DNA of 64,000 bases from Tetracentron sinense (GCA_015143295.1 CM026565.1:16936548-17000547), one strand, 5' to 3'; positions 19,409 to 32,050 are shown, numbered from the stretch's first letter. The notes: a model not told the origin generated them from the sequence alone. Program-made: numbers and translations.

Positions 19409-21174
19409 TCATGTGGGCTTTTGACATCCATGGATGTGTTAGAAATTATTTTAAGGTCCTATGGACCTTTATGAATAGCTTAAGGACGTTAAAACAAGAC
19501 TGTGAAAACACTCGAAGTGTTCTAGGTGTTGAAAAGGTATGTTACGGTATTTACCTTAACTTTAAAGGGCTCAGAATCGAGTGAGTATTGAATTTTTTGA
19601 AAGGTATTAGAACCCTCTTCGAGGTTTATGTTGATCACTTTTTCGGATTTTGAGTCGAGGTAGAGTCAAACGTCCGATTTTTGGAATCGGATCTGCTGCA
19701 AAAATGGGTTAATGAAACCCATTCGCATATCAGCCAGCTCTAGAGGCAAAATGGTCCAAGAATAAAGAAGAATTAGAAAAAGTGAAAAACATCAAAGTTT
19801 TTCCCCTTCAAAAGACAAATCCAACGTATTGAATCGTCAAAATCGGACCACCGATTCAAAAGTTATGGCCAAAATACCGAAGGGCATTTTTGCAGACAAA
19901 CTCGCTCAAGCGAGGTCCAAATCCACTCGAGCGAGATTGACCAAAATGTTGTTTTTGAGTACCGGGAGCAACCCGCTCGAGCGAGATTGAAGCCCGCTCG
20001 AGCGAGATCACCCAGAAATGGTTTTTTTGGGTTTTTCTCAACCCAAACACCTATATATATTTCGGGGGACTAACCTAGAGAAGGATTTTTTGAGAGAAAA
20101 ATGAGGAAACTTAGGTTTCCAAAAGGGGGTTTGTCTTAAGATCAAAGAAACCCCCAATTTTAATCTTCAAGCTTCTCAAGAACAAATAGGGGAGCAAGGA
20201 TCATGCAAAATCAAGGCTTTTCTCACGAGCTAAGCCACACGGAAAGGATCACAAAGGGGATTTCATGAGAAGAACAAGAGGAGCTCGAATCCTCCATTCC
20301 AAGGCCATTCAAGCTTGGATCTTGGGTCCAAGGCATCCTCAAGTGGAGATTTGATCTCCTTAAGGTATAACACTCTACTAGGTTTTCATGTGGTGATTCT
20401 TCCATGATTTCTAGTATGATAAGCCCTTGTTTGGATGATTGAAGGATAATAATATACCACCTAACTTAGTTATGATTACTCAATGCATATTAAGTTTTGA
20501 TGCATGATTTTGTTTGAATAAGATGAAAGGGAAGGGTTTAGACAAAGACAATGTGAATGTAATCTCTAAATGGATAGTTAGAAATTCTTGATATTAAGGA
20601 GGAATGGATGGGTAATGATGAGAGAGTAGAACATTTTACTCACTCTCCTTTTTGTGCAAAGCTCACAAATAAAATCATGTTAGATCTAGGGTGGATGAAT
20701 GTTTTGGGTTAATCTATGGCCTAGGGCCTTATATACATAAAACATATACTATGCATGTTGTATGGATATTTACGTTGCATATTTATTAGAATGATTTCTT
20801 AGTCTTCCCTAACTATTCTTATGGATTGGTATGATTCCTTGTTTTCCTTAACTGTACACCAAGCATATGCACACACCCACTACTATGTGTTTGACATTTC
20901 CTCGTGTATGATGCCACTCAAACATGATTTCTTAAGATCAAACCAAGTATGATTTACCACGCACGAGAACAAACATGATGTTTCAGGATGAATATCAAAC
21001 ACGTTTTCCCAAGGACAAGAATATGACATGAATCTCCTAAGATTAAGAGTAAACATCATTTCCCAAGAACACGAACGAGCATGATTTCTCACGATCAACA
21101 CGAGTATGATAAATCAAGAACAAACATGATTTCTAAGATCAAGAACGAGCACGAATCACAAGAAAGAATAAGAA

Positions 21175-21812
21175 AGTATGTTAGTGTACTATGACTAAGG
21201 TACGGGCACTAACATACATTTCCAAGACAAGAAAAATTCACAAGAAATGAAAAGAAAGTTCAAAAGCAAGAATAAGAAAGGATACTAGTGGACTATGATC
21301 AGGTACGAGCACTAGTATCTGTTTCCAAGAATTAAGTGTGTTAGTGTACTATGACCAGGTACAGGCACTAACACACGTTTATAAGACAAGAATAAAAGGA
21401 TGCCAGTGTACTATAACCAGGTACGGGAACTGTCATCTGTTTCCAAGACAAGTAATAAATGATGTTAATGTACTATGACCAAGTACGGGCATTAACATCA
21501 GTATACTATGATCAGGTACGGGTACTAGTGTCTGTCTCCAAATATGAAAGTATGTCAGTGTACTATGACCAGGTATGGGCACTAGTATAGGTTTCCAAGT
21601 CAAGAAATAAAGTATGCTAATGTACGATGACCAGGTATAGGCATTAGCATATGCCTCAAGATAAGTAAGAAAGATGTTAGTGTACTATGACCAGGTACGG
21701 GCACTATCATCTGTTTCCAAGCAAGCAAGATCATAAGAAACTCACAAGCAACTTAACGAGAATACAAGAGAGGATGCAAGTATACTATGACCAGGTACGG
21801 GTACTGGCATCT
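21175..21812. repeat. Tandem repeat array of F with covarying hairpin arms
   Basis: About ten units around TGTACTATGACCAGGTACGGGC flanked by complementary arms: GTTAGTG...CACTAAC, ACTAGTG...CACTAGT, TTAATG...CATTAA, GCTAATG...CATTAGC. The arms change together between units. Spacers contain AAGACAAG-type sequence. Confidence 0.85.
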
Positions 21813-22281
21813 GTCTCAAAGCAAGAACAACACAAGACAAGAAATACGATACAAGAAATATCAAGTAAACATGAAATGAACAAGACAAGCATGAACTAGA
21901 CATGACAACCATGATACACGGAGAATAGGAGGAGACAAGCATAATATACGCAAGAATGAGATAAAACAAGCACGAACTAGACACGCAATGTACACATGAC
22001 AAGAAAAGATGAACAATGATGGTCCTGACATGACAAGAACTAAGACAAGACTATTATGATCCGCTCAAGGTCAAGACAAGGTAAAATGAGTTCCACTAGT
22101 CAAAGATCAAGACAAGAATCAAGGCTTATAAAATTGTATTATGCTTTCGTACTCTGATTATTATTATTGATTATACTATTTAGATTGTGAACTGCTTTAA
22201 TACATATGTAATATAAAGTTCATAACATGGTTAGTTAGTAGTTTGTAGACGCTGAGTATTCCATACTCAGCCGTACATTTT

Positions 22282-22392
22282 ATGTCGGCAAGTTCATTCG
22301 ACATTGTATCCCAGGGCATTAGATCGAGATGGATTATGGAGGGTAGGAGCCTTTGGGATGTTCTTGAGGATGATAGGGGTCTTGACATATGA
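22282..22392 (+). CDS. Diverged LTR short ORF in F (36 aa)
   Basis: ATG TCG GCA start 10 nt after the conserved hairpin, as in A, then a different body with EGRSLWDVLEDDRGLDI near the end. The PWVEEEY core is not recognisable and CGGCAG is CGGCAA. It may be a decayed or rapidly changing homologue. Confidence 0.3.
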   Translation: MSASSFDIVSQGIRSRWIMEGRSLWDVLEDDRGLDI

Positions 22393-22675
22393 CCTTATGA
22401 TTGAGTGATGTAGAGGGAGAGACATGTATTTTGGGTTTTTATTTCTGGGGATATTTGTATCAGTTTGAGTTGGTAACTCATGTTAAGGATTTTATGTATA
22501 TGTCTTAGTTTATATCCAGTTATTGTAAATGATTAAACATGGAATACAGTCAAGTTATTAAAAACAATTTCAGTTCACTATTTAGCATGCCTTGTATACT
22601 CTTTGCAGATGATTTTAAGTGTAAGTGACGTCGCCAAAGCCTGGTAACTCCTAAGGGGGATTTTAGGGCGTTACA

Positions 22676-23911
22676 CTACCGACATAAATGTACAGCTGAG
22701 TATGGAATACTCAGCGATTATAATCTACTAGCTAACAATAGTAATAACAAAACACGATAAAAGCAACGAGATATAATTCATCACATCAATTTAAAATGAT
22801 AATAATAACATATGATATTCATAGCATCAAAAGTAAGGAAATGTAATAGTCTTGACATGCTTGAATGAATGCAAAAACTCCGATAAAACTCATACTTTAA
22901 AAGTGATGTCTTGTTCTTGAAAATATCCTTTCATGTTGTTCAAAACTTGCTTATCATGTTTAAAAACTGTGTCTTGTCTTGGTCTCGTTTGTAAGAATCA
23001 TGCATGTCTTGTCTTGTTCTTGCTTGGAATCACTTGTCATGTCATGCTTGCTATGTCTTGACTTGACTTGTTTAACTTGTGAGCCAGATGTTAGTGCCTT
23101 TGTAGCGACTTGTGAGTTGGGAATGTAAATTCCCTTCAGCGAAATATATATAGAAAAGGGTACACCAACATCCTTGACCGACCCTCTATCCGGCATTATC
23201 AACTTATTTTCTTGTGAGCTAGGTATGACATACCTTGCGATATGCCCTACCCTTAACTGGCCCGATGTTTGGCTTTATCAATCATGCTTGTTTACTTGTG
23301 AGCCAGGTATTACATATCCGGGAGATATGCCCTACCCTTGACCAGCCTAATGTCCGTCTTTATCATTCGTTTCGTGAATCATATTTCTTGTTCTTGTTAT
23401 TTCTTTCAAATACTTATAATTCAAAAACATCGGTTCATGCATGCATGCATTTGGTGTGTGACAATATGTGAGCATAATAATGACATGATAAGATTGAGGG
23501 CAACTTATAGCAATTCGACAATTATAGGTACATGTGTAGTCTAGGAAACTCATAAAGCATATTATCCTGTTTACAAAATTTTGGGGAAGTATCCCTAGTT
23601 CATATCTAATAACTTTTATTCCACATTTTGCACATACATTGCATCAAACACCTTGCATGCAACATTTGTTCAACCCTTTATTCATGTTTCCTAAATCTTA
23701 GGTTTTTAACTCATTCATGCATTTTCTCAAACATTTAGTATGCGACACTTCCATAGCCATTTTATTCGAGTTCTTAGTTCATACATTTCCACAAACACAT
23801 AGTGTGCGTTTATTATGCATACTATGCCCTTCCACCATTTTCTATCACACATAACACATCACATTCATATGGCATCCCATCACCTCACCCTTAATCCATT
23901 CACACATGCCA
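22676..23911 (-). mobile_element. Solo LTR G, piece 2
   Basis: Resumes G after F, beginning with the ATG end of the G short ORF (22677-22685) and the hairpin CTGAGTATGGAATACTCAG. Holds a three-unit repeat (about 23080-23345) with hairpins such as GGTATGACATACC and ATATCCGGGAGATAT. Ends at the B insertion, TGCCA (23907-23911). Other ORFs are not supported. Confidence 0.8.
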
Positions 23912-26229
23912 TGTAACGCCCCAAAACCCACCCTAGGAGTTAGAGTGAACTTTGGATGACTAATCATGACATACATGACTTGCTTGACAAACCATCCTGC
24001 AAAAACCCACAGAGCATATACAAAAGAGGACATAAATAACTGAAACATACTCTAACATGGCACAGTGGAAGACTTAACCAAACCTCTATGTATATATATG
24101 TGATCCAAGTTTATACAAAAAGATACACAAGGAAAGTGCGGACAGGCCCGCCAAAATACATGAACATATATCTCTCAACTCACCCACAGTCACTCAGAGT
24201 CTACCACCTAGTAGTACTTGTCTACACGAGGCTCCTCCATAGGTTCTTTAATGTACTCCTCTTCTACCCAAGGGCCAGGGCACAGATGTCGAATGGAGCA
24301 GTAGCTCCCTCATTACCTGCCGACATAAACGTCCGGCTGAGCATGGAATACTCAGCGTGTACCAAATACTAACCAACAGTCATAGCAACATAGCAATATA
24401 GAATTGGAATAAAGTAGGAAGTAGTTCATATGGTCAACAGGGAAAAGAAATAGTTTATAGTTCATGCTTGAATCATATCGAAGTCAGAAAAACTCTTGAA
24501 ATCATCTTGTGCTGTACTTGGCTTGAAATAATCAGTCATGCGTGAAAACTCATCATGTCTATCTTGCTCGTCTGTTATGCTCGACTGGGTGTGCCTAGCT
24601 GCCGTTCATAGACCGTCGCAACTAGTATCCCCTACGCTGAACTGGGTATGCCTAGATGTCGTTCATAGACCGTAGCAACTAGTATCCCCTATGCTGGACT
24701 GGGTATGCCTAGATGCCGTTCATAGACCATCACAACTAGTATCCCCTATGCTGGACTTGTGATATTGGAGCAAAGCATATCTTAGGATATGCCCTACTCC
24801 TAAGCAAAATGTATCTTAAGATATGTCCTACCCCTAGTACTTGAAAAACCCGATAAACCATGTCATGCATGTCGTGCCTGTGAAATCGTGTACGCTTAAC
24901 TCATGAAAATTAAATGAAACATAATAGGCTCAAAATCCTTCAAGGCGTCATTGAATATCAAAGCAATTAAATCTACACGTATAAAATCCTAGAAAGCAAA
25001 TAAATTTACAATCATACAATTCTAGAAAGCGAATAACACACTATCATGAACCCTAAGAATTTCCATATGCTTCAAATCATGCTTTTCTTAAGTTATAATT
25101 CATTTTCTTCATATTGGCATTTCATCAAACATATGGTGTGTACATTATGGTTAATGCCTAAATCTTGCTTTTCTAGATGGGTTAAGCTCATAGCACACAT
25201 GTGTGTTTATTATTAATACAATGCCCTTCCCCTTTCGTTCATCGTAAAACATACACATGGCATCCATTCGCCCAAATCCCTCCTCACACAACCATTCCAT
25301 TCACATCCCACTAGGTTCATACTTTAGGAAAACAATAAAAGGAAGGAAAGAATGGGGGGTATGAACTAGGAGGGTAGTAAAAGGTACCGACCTTGACAAA
25401 TGAGGGAAGAAACCCCTTGCAAAAACGTGTGTGAGTCGCTGCCCTAGCTTGGGAAAAGTGCTCCTCACGAGCTTGAGTCGAGAACTTGAAGAAGAACAAG
25501 CTTGAGGATGATTGTGGGTCTTCAACCCTTTGATTCCTCCTCAAAAGAAAACCCTAGGTTTAGAAACCCCTTTCTCTTCACTCCTTATCTCTCAAATCTT
25601 CTAAGTGTTGAGAATGAGCCCTAAAGACTCGGGCGAGCCTTATATGTAAAGGGTATAACACCCAAATGCCGAAAAAGCCCTTAATGAAATTTTGCAAAAA
25701 CATGATAGACCGATCGATCGGTGGTTATGATCGAGCGATCGGTTGCATACCGAGTGACCGGTGAATTGACCGAGCTCTTGGTCAAAAACAAGCTCTCTAG
25801 AAAATTTCCCCATACAAAATTTTCAACCAGTTGATAGCCTCCGATCAATCAGTTGTGGACCGATCGATCGCTCAATGGACCGAGCGATCGGTGGTCTGCA
25901 GGTCCAAACTGTTTTGGCCCTATCTTTTGACTCGTTCATTGGATTTTAACGATTCAACTTGCGTTGTGTTCGTACTTCGAAAAGGAACATTTTTGATGTG
26001 TCAGAATTTTTTATTTTCTCCCTTATTCATTGACCAAATTACCCCTAAAGTTAACTGATCCATAAATAGAGTTCAGTAAACCGGATTTTTAACATATCCG
26101 ACTTAGGAATCCCTCTTCCCAACACTTAACATTCTTTAAAATTTCTCCTTCCATAGGAATGGAAGATTACAAAGACCTAAAGCCTTGGCACGGACTCCAA
26201 TACATGGGCAAAAGTTTCGGGTTTCTACA
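23912..26229 (-). repeat. Element B 3' LTR (2,318 bp)
   Basis: Reads TGTAGAAACCC...GGGGCGTTACA on the minus strand. Contains U3 palindromes (about 25708-25895), TATA-like TACATATAAGG (about 25650), donor-like CAAG|GTCGGTAC, three repeats of about 57 bp (24590-24760), the conserved hairpin and a damaged short ORF. Confidence 0.92.
24208..24326 (-). pseudogene. Frameshifted LTR short ORF in B
   Basis: Starts ATG TCG GCA GGT at 24326 like A. It closely resembles the E version (TAPFDICAL versus AAPFDICAL), but one base is missing before CCTTGGGTA, so the frame stops at 24264. The other frame continues PWVEEEYIKEP and ends TAG at 24208. In the B 5' LTR a deletion of about 280 bp removed the start and hairpin. 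Confidence 0.6.
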
Positions 26230-26240
26230 TCCTCCCCCCT
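26230..26240 (-). other. Element B polypurine tract
   Basis: AGGGGGGAGGA on the minus strand beside the 3' LTR, preceded by TTTCGAGGACGAAATTCC. Confidence 0.85.
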
Positions 26241-26703
26241 TATAGGAATTTCGTCCTCGAAATTAAGACGTTACTAAATCAATTGGGGATACCTTCCCAT
26301 GGTTACCCTTGCCTACTGAATGGTATGCTAATCCTTTATTGATCAACTTAAGGCTAGGCACTCACTTGTCGGTAACCACCTAGGTTTTCTCATAAAGCGA
26401 AACATCAATCCAAACAACTAGGAAACTTTCATAACATAAGGTAGCATAATTACATACATGCGGCAACTGACTGCCCATGACAAAACACAAAATACATTCA
26501 TTTCTACAAAAATCTCTTCTCTCTCTCACGTCCTCACGCCCTATCATTTGGTGCCTGAGCATTCTGTCCCGACGAGGCAAAGGCTTGTCCCTGGTGAGCC
26601 TAGCAAGGTGGCTGTGTGGACTGTTGGGGGCTTGATGCCTGTGTAGGGCCCTACAGAGGTGACCGCCTAACCGTGTGCCTATTTCCCTGAGAATAAGTGG
26701 CAT

Positions 26704-27255
26704 CTAACGGCGGGGACAATCCTTGATCACGTGGCCCCAGCAACCACAGTGGAAACATCCACCGGAGATCCTCCTACATTCTCTGGCCGCATGCCTCCTC
26801 CCACAAAGGGTACAGATCTCATAAGAGTAGGTGGAAGGTGCATATCCCGTGGCCTGAGATAGTGCGAGGCGGGGTGCCTGCATGGTAGTTGTGTGCGAAG
26901 CCGGTGGGGCAACTGAAAGAGAAGCCTGTGGTGTAGTAGGAGGACTCTGTACCTGCGTATGACCAGAGGACTGGTACCTAACCCATGCTTCTATAACCAA
27001 TGGGTCTATGCAATCATAAAACATCGGGGGTCTCATCCTCCAAAATGTCTCAATTCCTATGACATGATGTGTAGGGGTAGGTACAAGTACTGCCGCAGGA
27101 GTGGGGGTAGAGGGCTACCTAACTGCAAGCAATGCTAGTGACTCTGCTATGGATCCCAAGACCTGAGTGAGATCAGGCTGCTCCTTCCCCGATGGAGGAG
27201 GAGATACTCTACCTCTCCTAGTGTGATATCCACGACCCTGATCGCCACGTCTCAT
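26704..27255 (-). pseudogene. gag: Element B gag remnant
   Basis: Begins MRRGDQGRG at 27255, shortly after an acceptor-like CCTCAG. An in-frame TAG replaces a Q codon near 27118. About 190 residues of the Retrotrans_gag core are missing between PLVIEAWVRY and QSSGHTQ, with the frame kept. The Cys-His clusters CTLCGRRHAAREC and CFHCGCWGHVIKDC survive. The frame stops at CPRR (26704); recognisable tail codons (QGQAFASSGQ) run on to about 26530. It can hardly form particles but resembles A and D gag. Confidence 0.85.
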
Positions 27256-27489
27256 GGGTTACTCCTGAGGATGATAGCAAAGCATGAGTCTAACTCGAGT
27301 CCCATCATAATCCGACATTACATTTTCATAATAGTAGGTATGCATCAAAGTCTAGAACATACATCAAGATACACACACCATAGCATAATAATATACTCTA
27401 AGGTTCCTAGCAAAGCCAAGATATGAGGTTGGTTGAGTTGCAACCGGTTATGGTCTAAGGCTAACTTGTTAGTCGCTACTCGAGGGCAA

Positions 27490-28830
27490 TAACTTCTCCT
27501 GGGTGTAAGTTGAACTCAAGCCCCTAACCTATGTGAGCACATCGTATATATCCAAGTACAACTACAATAGTATAATTATACACTTAGTTTTCCTAGCGAC
27601 GCAAAGTGTCACACTCAGTTAAGGTATTAACCGATTACCTACTTAAGACCTTAACCAGTTTAAACTAATACTAATGGCTAGGTCATTTATTTGAATTGTT
27701 TAAGTGAAATCCCCTTACTTTTTGTGACATGTATGAGGCTTCTAAGATCTACTGGACGCATGCAAGATATGCACATGATGTTTATGGTATGTGTGTGATG
27801 TTTATGCCATGTATGGAATGCATGACATGTATGAAAATGTATGATGTGAATGATATGTATGAGGCTCATGCAATGCATGATGCTTATGCCAAGTATGGAG
27901 TGCATCTTATGTATGATGATCATGAGGTGTATGATGATTATGCTATGTATGAAGTGCATGCTACCCTTTGGAGTTTGTAATTTCTTCATTATTTTGGACT
28001 GGGCATCGTGTCTAGAACGTGCTGCAGAATGAACGCGCATCTGTATCTAGACTAGGACCGAGCACTGAGTCTAGGAGACGCGCCTCCAGAAACGTGCATC
28101 AGACATCCGTGAGCTTGTCCAAAATTATTATTATTTGGGACTGAGCACTGGGTCTAAAACGTGCTGCAGAAATTGCGCAACTGTACTTAGAAGCGTGCAT
28201 CGAGCATCCCTAGGCTTGTTAAAATTACATTTGTTCCTTGAGTTTAAAAGATATCGCTACCTATATCTGTTTCTACTAGTTGTGGGGTTACCTGGACTTA
28301 TCGTCATACCGTGATGCGCGACTTATGCTTATTTGTGATGTCATACGCATTAAGTATAGTTTTAACAAGTCAAATTACACCGGATACACATAATATTATA
28401 TATCAAAACCTATGTCCCTATTTTCGCAAAAATTCTAATTTTACTAACTTGTAAGACGAAGGAGAATCCTATAGCCTCTCTTGGGAAACAAATCCCTACT
28501 AAAACCAAATTACAAAATGTATAACAAGGACCTACCCTCCTTTGTCAAACAATGCCTAGGCTAGACTCTAGCCTGAGTATTAACTAACTCATGAATCTAT
28601 CTGGGAATTCATAAATAAAACATTGGTTCTCACTTAGTACGTGACATATAGTATGCACACCACATAATATATAATATTCCATAACAATACCACACATAAT
28701 AGTATAAGTACATAGCACGCACACCATAAAACATATAATACCACATAACAATACCACATATAATAGTATAGTAGCATAATATTCATCACGTCAAGTCATC
28801 AGAGTATTTGTAATAATATACTTTGGCATT
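27490..28830. other. Extra sequence in the B leader, origin unclear
   Basis: B has about 1.75 kb between primer site and gag, against about 0.3 kb in A. A leader motif occurs twice (about 27405-27485 and 28835-28915), bracketing about 1.3 kb of unrelated DNA. It holds an ATGTATGA-rich stretch (27720-27970), an imperfect about 150-bp duplication with GACTGRGCAYYGNGTCTA...CGTGCTGCAGAA (about 27998-28230) and AT-rich repeats with ACATAATA (28640-28790). No credible coding sequence. Confidence 0.45.
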
Positions 28831-29011
28831 CTAGTGTTCCTAAGACCCGTACTTGGTTGAAGCAACCATTGTAGACTAAGACTAACGTTTTGTCTCACAC
28901 TTGGAACATGACTCGCTTCCGACTTACTTCCTTCCTAACTTGTTTCCTAACTTATGCTCTTGTCAAGCCGTCGTATTAGATTCTAAGTGACCCTAGAGAC
29001 CTAAAGCCTAA

Positions 29012-29023
29012 GCTCTGATACCA
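29012..29023 (-). other. Element B primer binding site
   Basis: TGGTATCAGAGC on the minus strand next to the 5' LTR, complementary to initiator Met tRNA. Confidence 0.9.
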
Positions 29024-29027
29024 CTTC

Positions 29028-31081
29028 TGTAACGCCCCAAAACCCACCCTAGGAGTTAGAGTGAACTTGGGATGACTAATCATGACTTACATGACTTGCT
29101 TGACAAACCATCCTGCCAAAACCCACAGAGCATATACAAAGGAAGACATAAATAGCGGAAACATACTCTAACATGGCACAGCGGAAGACTTAACCAAACC
29201 ACTATGTATATATATGTGATCCAAGTTTATACAAAAAGATACACAAGGAAAGTGCGGACAGGCCCACCAAAATACATGAACATATATCTCTCAACTCACC
29301 CACAGTCACTCAGAGTCTACCACCTAGTAGTACTTGTCTACACGAGGCTCCTCCGTAGGTTCTTCAATGTACTCCTCTTCTACCCAAGGGCCAGGGCACA
29401 ATGTACTCCTCTTCTATCTTGCTCGTCTGTTATGCTCAACTGGGTGTGCCTAGCTGCCGTTCATAGGCCGTCGCAACTAGTATCCCCTATGTTGGACTGG
29501 GTATGCCAGGATGCCGTTCACCGTCACAGCTAGTATCCCCTATGCTGGACTGGGTATGCCTAGATGTCGTTCATAGACCATCACAACTAGTATCCCCTAT
29601 GTTAGACTTGTGATACCGGAGCAAAGCATATCTTTGGATATGCCCTACTCCTAAGCAAAACGTATCTTAGGATATGTCCTACCCCTATTACTTGAAAAAC
29701 CCGATAAACCATGTCATGCATACCGTGCCCCTGAAATCGTGTACGCTTAACTCATGAAAATTAAATGAAACATAATAGGCTCAAAATCCTTCAAAGCATC
29801 ATTGAATATCAAAGCAATTAAATCTACACGTATAAAATCCTAGAAAGCGAATAAATTTACAATCATACAATTCTAGAAAGCGAATAACACACTATCATGA
29901 ACCCTAAGAATTTCCATATGCTTCAAATCATGCTTTTCTTAAGTTATAATTCATTTTCTTCATATTGGCATTTCATCAAACATATGGTGTGTACATTATG
30001 GTTAATGCCTAAATCTTGCTTTTCTAGATGGGTTAAGCTCATAGCACACATGTGTGTTTATTATTAATACAATGCCCTTCCCCTTTCGTTCATCGCAAAA
30101 CATACACATGGCATCCATTCGCCCAAATCCCTCCTCACACAACCATTCCATTCACATCCCACTAGGTTCATACTTTGGGAAAACAATAAAAGGAAGGAAA
30201 GAATGGGGGGTATGAACTAGGAGGGTAGTAAAAGGTACCGACCTTGACAAATGAGGGTAGAAACCCCTTGCAAAAACGTGTGTGAGTCGCTGCCCTAGCT
30301 TGGGAAAAGTGCTCCTCACGAGCTTGAGTCGAGAACTTGAAGAAGAACAAGCTTGAGGATGATTGTGGGTCTTCAACCCTTTGATTCCTCCTCAAAAGAA
30401 AACCCTAGGTTTAGAAACCCCTTTCTCTTCACTCCTTATCTCTCAAATCTTCTAAGGTGTTGAGAATGAGCCCTAAAGACTCGGGCGAGCCTTATATGTA
30501 AAGGGTATAACACCCAAATGCCGAAAAAGCCCTTAATGAAATTTTGCAAAAACATGATAGATCGATCGATCGGTGGTTATGACCGAGCGATCGGTTGCCT
30601 ACCGAGCGACCGGTGAATTGACCGAGCTCTCAGTCAAAAACAAGCTCTCTGGAAAATTTTCCCATACAAAAATTTCAACCAGTCGATAGCCTCCAATCGA
30701 TCCGTTGTGGACCGATCGATCGCTCAATGGACCGAGCGATCGGTGGTCTGCAGGTCCAAACTGTTTTGGCCATATCTTTTGACTCGTTCATTGGATTTTG
30801 ACGATTCAACTTGCATTGGGTTCGTACTTGGAAAAGGAACATTTCTGATGTGTTAGAATTTTTTATTTTCTCCCTTATTCATTGACCAAATTACCCCTAA
30901 AGTTAACTGATCCGTAAATGGAATTCAGTAAACCGGATTTTTAACATATCCGACTTAGGAATCCCTCTTCCCAACACTTAACATGCTTTAAAATTTCTCA
31001 TTCCATAGGAATGGAAGATTAAAAAGGCCTAAAGCCTTGGCACGGACTCCAATACATGGGTAAAAGTTTCGGGTTTCTACA
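29028..31081 (-). repeat. Element B 5' LTR (2,054 bp)
   Basis: Same as the 3' LTR except for a deletion of about 280 bp near 29400, where the motif GTACTCCTCTTCTA occurs on both sides of the break. The deletion removes the conserved hairpin and the start of the short ORF. Confidence 0.9.
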
Positions 31082-32050
31082 TGCCACACCATTTATTATC
31101 TTGTTCATTTTGGAAAAGTTAGGGTATTACAACAAGAAAGAGAAAATAAAGGAGATCTATACACTACATTCATAAGGAAATCTAGGTTATTAGCAAGGTA
31201 GTTAGTAGGGTATACTAACCTTGAGGATTACTGCTTGATTGGAGAAAGCCCTTGATTTGGAATCCCTAGCTTGAGGAAGAAGGCAACCACTTAAGAAGGG
31301 ATGTGAACCTTACTTGATTTGAGGAAGGTCAACCTTGATCGTAAATCAAGGGTCTGTACGATTGTACGTAGTTTCCTACCATAGATCGTAAATCATCCAG
31401 CAAGTTTTCCCAGTTATGGGGTTTTACGATCATTCGAAGAAGATTTACGATCGCTTGTAGCTCACCTACGATCGTTCATAGGGTCTGTATGATCATTCGT
31501 AATTTAGACAGTAATTTTCCAAATTTTTCCTACTTTGGTATTTTGGTCATAACTTTTGACTCACTAGTCGGATTTTGACGGTTCAACTTGAGTTGGTTAA
31601 TTACCTAAATAGGCTCTAAAGCTAACTGGTCCGAGAATGGATTTTAGGAACCCAGATTTTTAGAAATCCAACTTCGGAAATCCCACTTTTAACTCCACCC
31701 CGACTCAAAATATGGAAAAGTGATCAACATGAATCTCGAACAGAGTTCCAATACCTTTTCAAAAATTCAAGAATCACTTGATTCAGATAAGCGGTGACAA
31801 AACTATAGCTTCTTCAAGTTGAGGGCAATGTTAGGACATTTCCATTTTTAACGCTTAGAACCTTTCCCACTTCTATTTGACACCCATGAACATTCCTAAA
31901 ACCTTTTTTAATACTATAATTCATTATCTTAATATTTAATTAAGACTACAAGGATTTCAAAATTCTCATTTTATAGAATGTGGAAGATTACAAAGGCTTA
32001 AAGCCTTGGCACAAGTTTCTATATATGGACAAAAGTTTCAGGGCGCTACA
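31082..32050 (-). mobile_element. Solo LTR G, piece 3 (U3 end)
   Basis: Ends GGGCGCTACA at 32050, the reverse complement of the TGTAGCGCCC start, followed by TCTTT. Contains donor-like CAAG|GTTAGTATACCC (about 31213-31228) and G's own palindrome-like cluster of ACGATCGTTCG type (about 31345-31505). Non-coding. Confidence 0.85.

Larger units (their letters stand above)
12644..20189. repeat. Tandem duplication, 2 x about 3.77 kb, at right end of element A
   Basis: Unit 1 12644-16416, unit 2 16417-20189. Each contains the last about 460 bp of A pol, the 3' UTR and polypurine tract, a full A LTR and about 780 bp of F downstream of the A insertion. The junction GGGG|AAAGCTATG at 16416 shows about 1 bp of microhomology. 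The units differ by scattered substitutions and one important indel near 16350. Confidence 0.93.
19409..22675 (+). mobile_element. Solo LTR F, main 3' part
   Basis: Ends GGGATTTTAGGGCGTTACA at 22675, then CTACC. With 5364-5638 it makes a solo LTR of about 3.5 kb with no internal region. Contains palindromes (about 19902-20010), TATA (about 20051-20061), donor-like CCTTAAG|GTATAAC (20358-20371), the tandem hairpin array 21175-21810, conserved hairpin 22251-22271, and a diverged short ORF. Confidence 0.85.
23912..31081 (-). mobile_element. Element B, internally deleted Tekay-type retrotransposon
   Basis: 7,170 bp with exact TSD TGCCA (23907-23911, 31082-31086). On the minus strand: 5' LTR 29028-31081, primer site 29012-29023, expanded leader, damaged gag 26704-27255, then directly the 3' end with polypurine tract and 3' LTR 23912-26229. 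Protease, RT, RNase H and integrase are absent. It keeps the cis signals needed for mobilisation by a helper. Confidence 0.93.

Noticed and set aside
21175..21812. Regular repeats resembling a CRISPR array
   Set aside because: Irregular spacing, degenerate units, similar spacers, plant nuclear context, no cas genes.
27729..28040. Met-rich frames in the B leader
   Set aside because: By-product of ATGTATGA low-complexity sequence, open on both strands.
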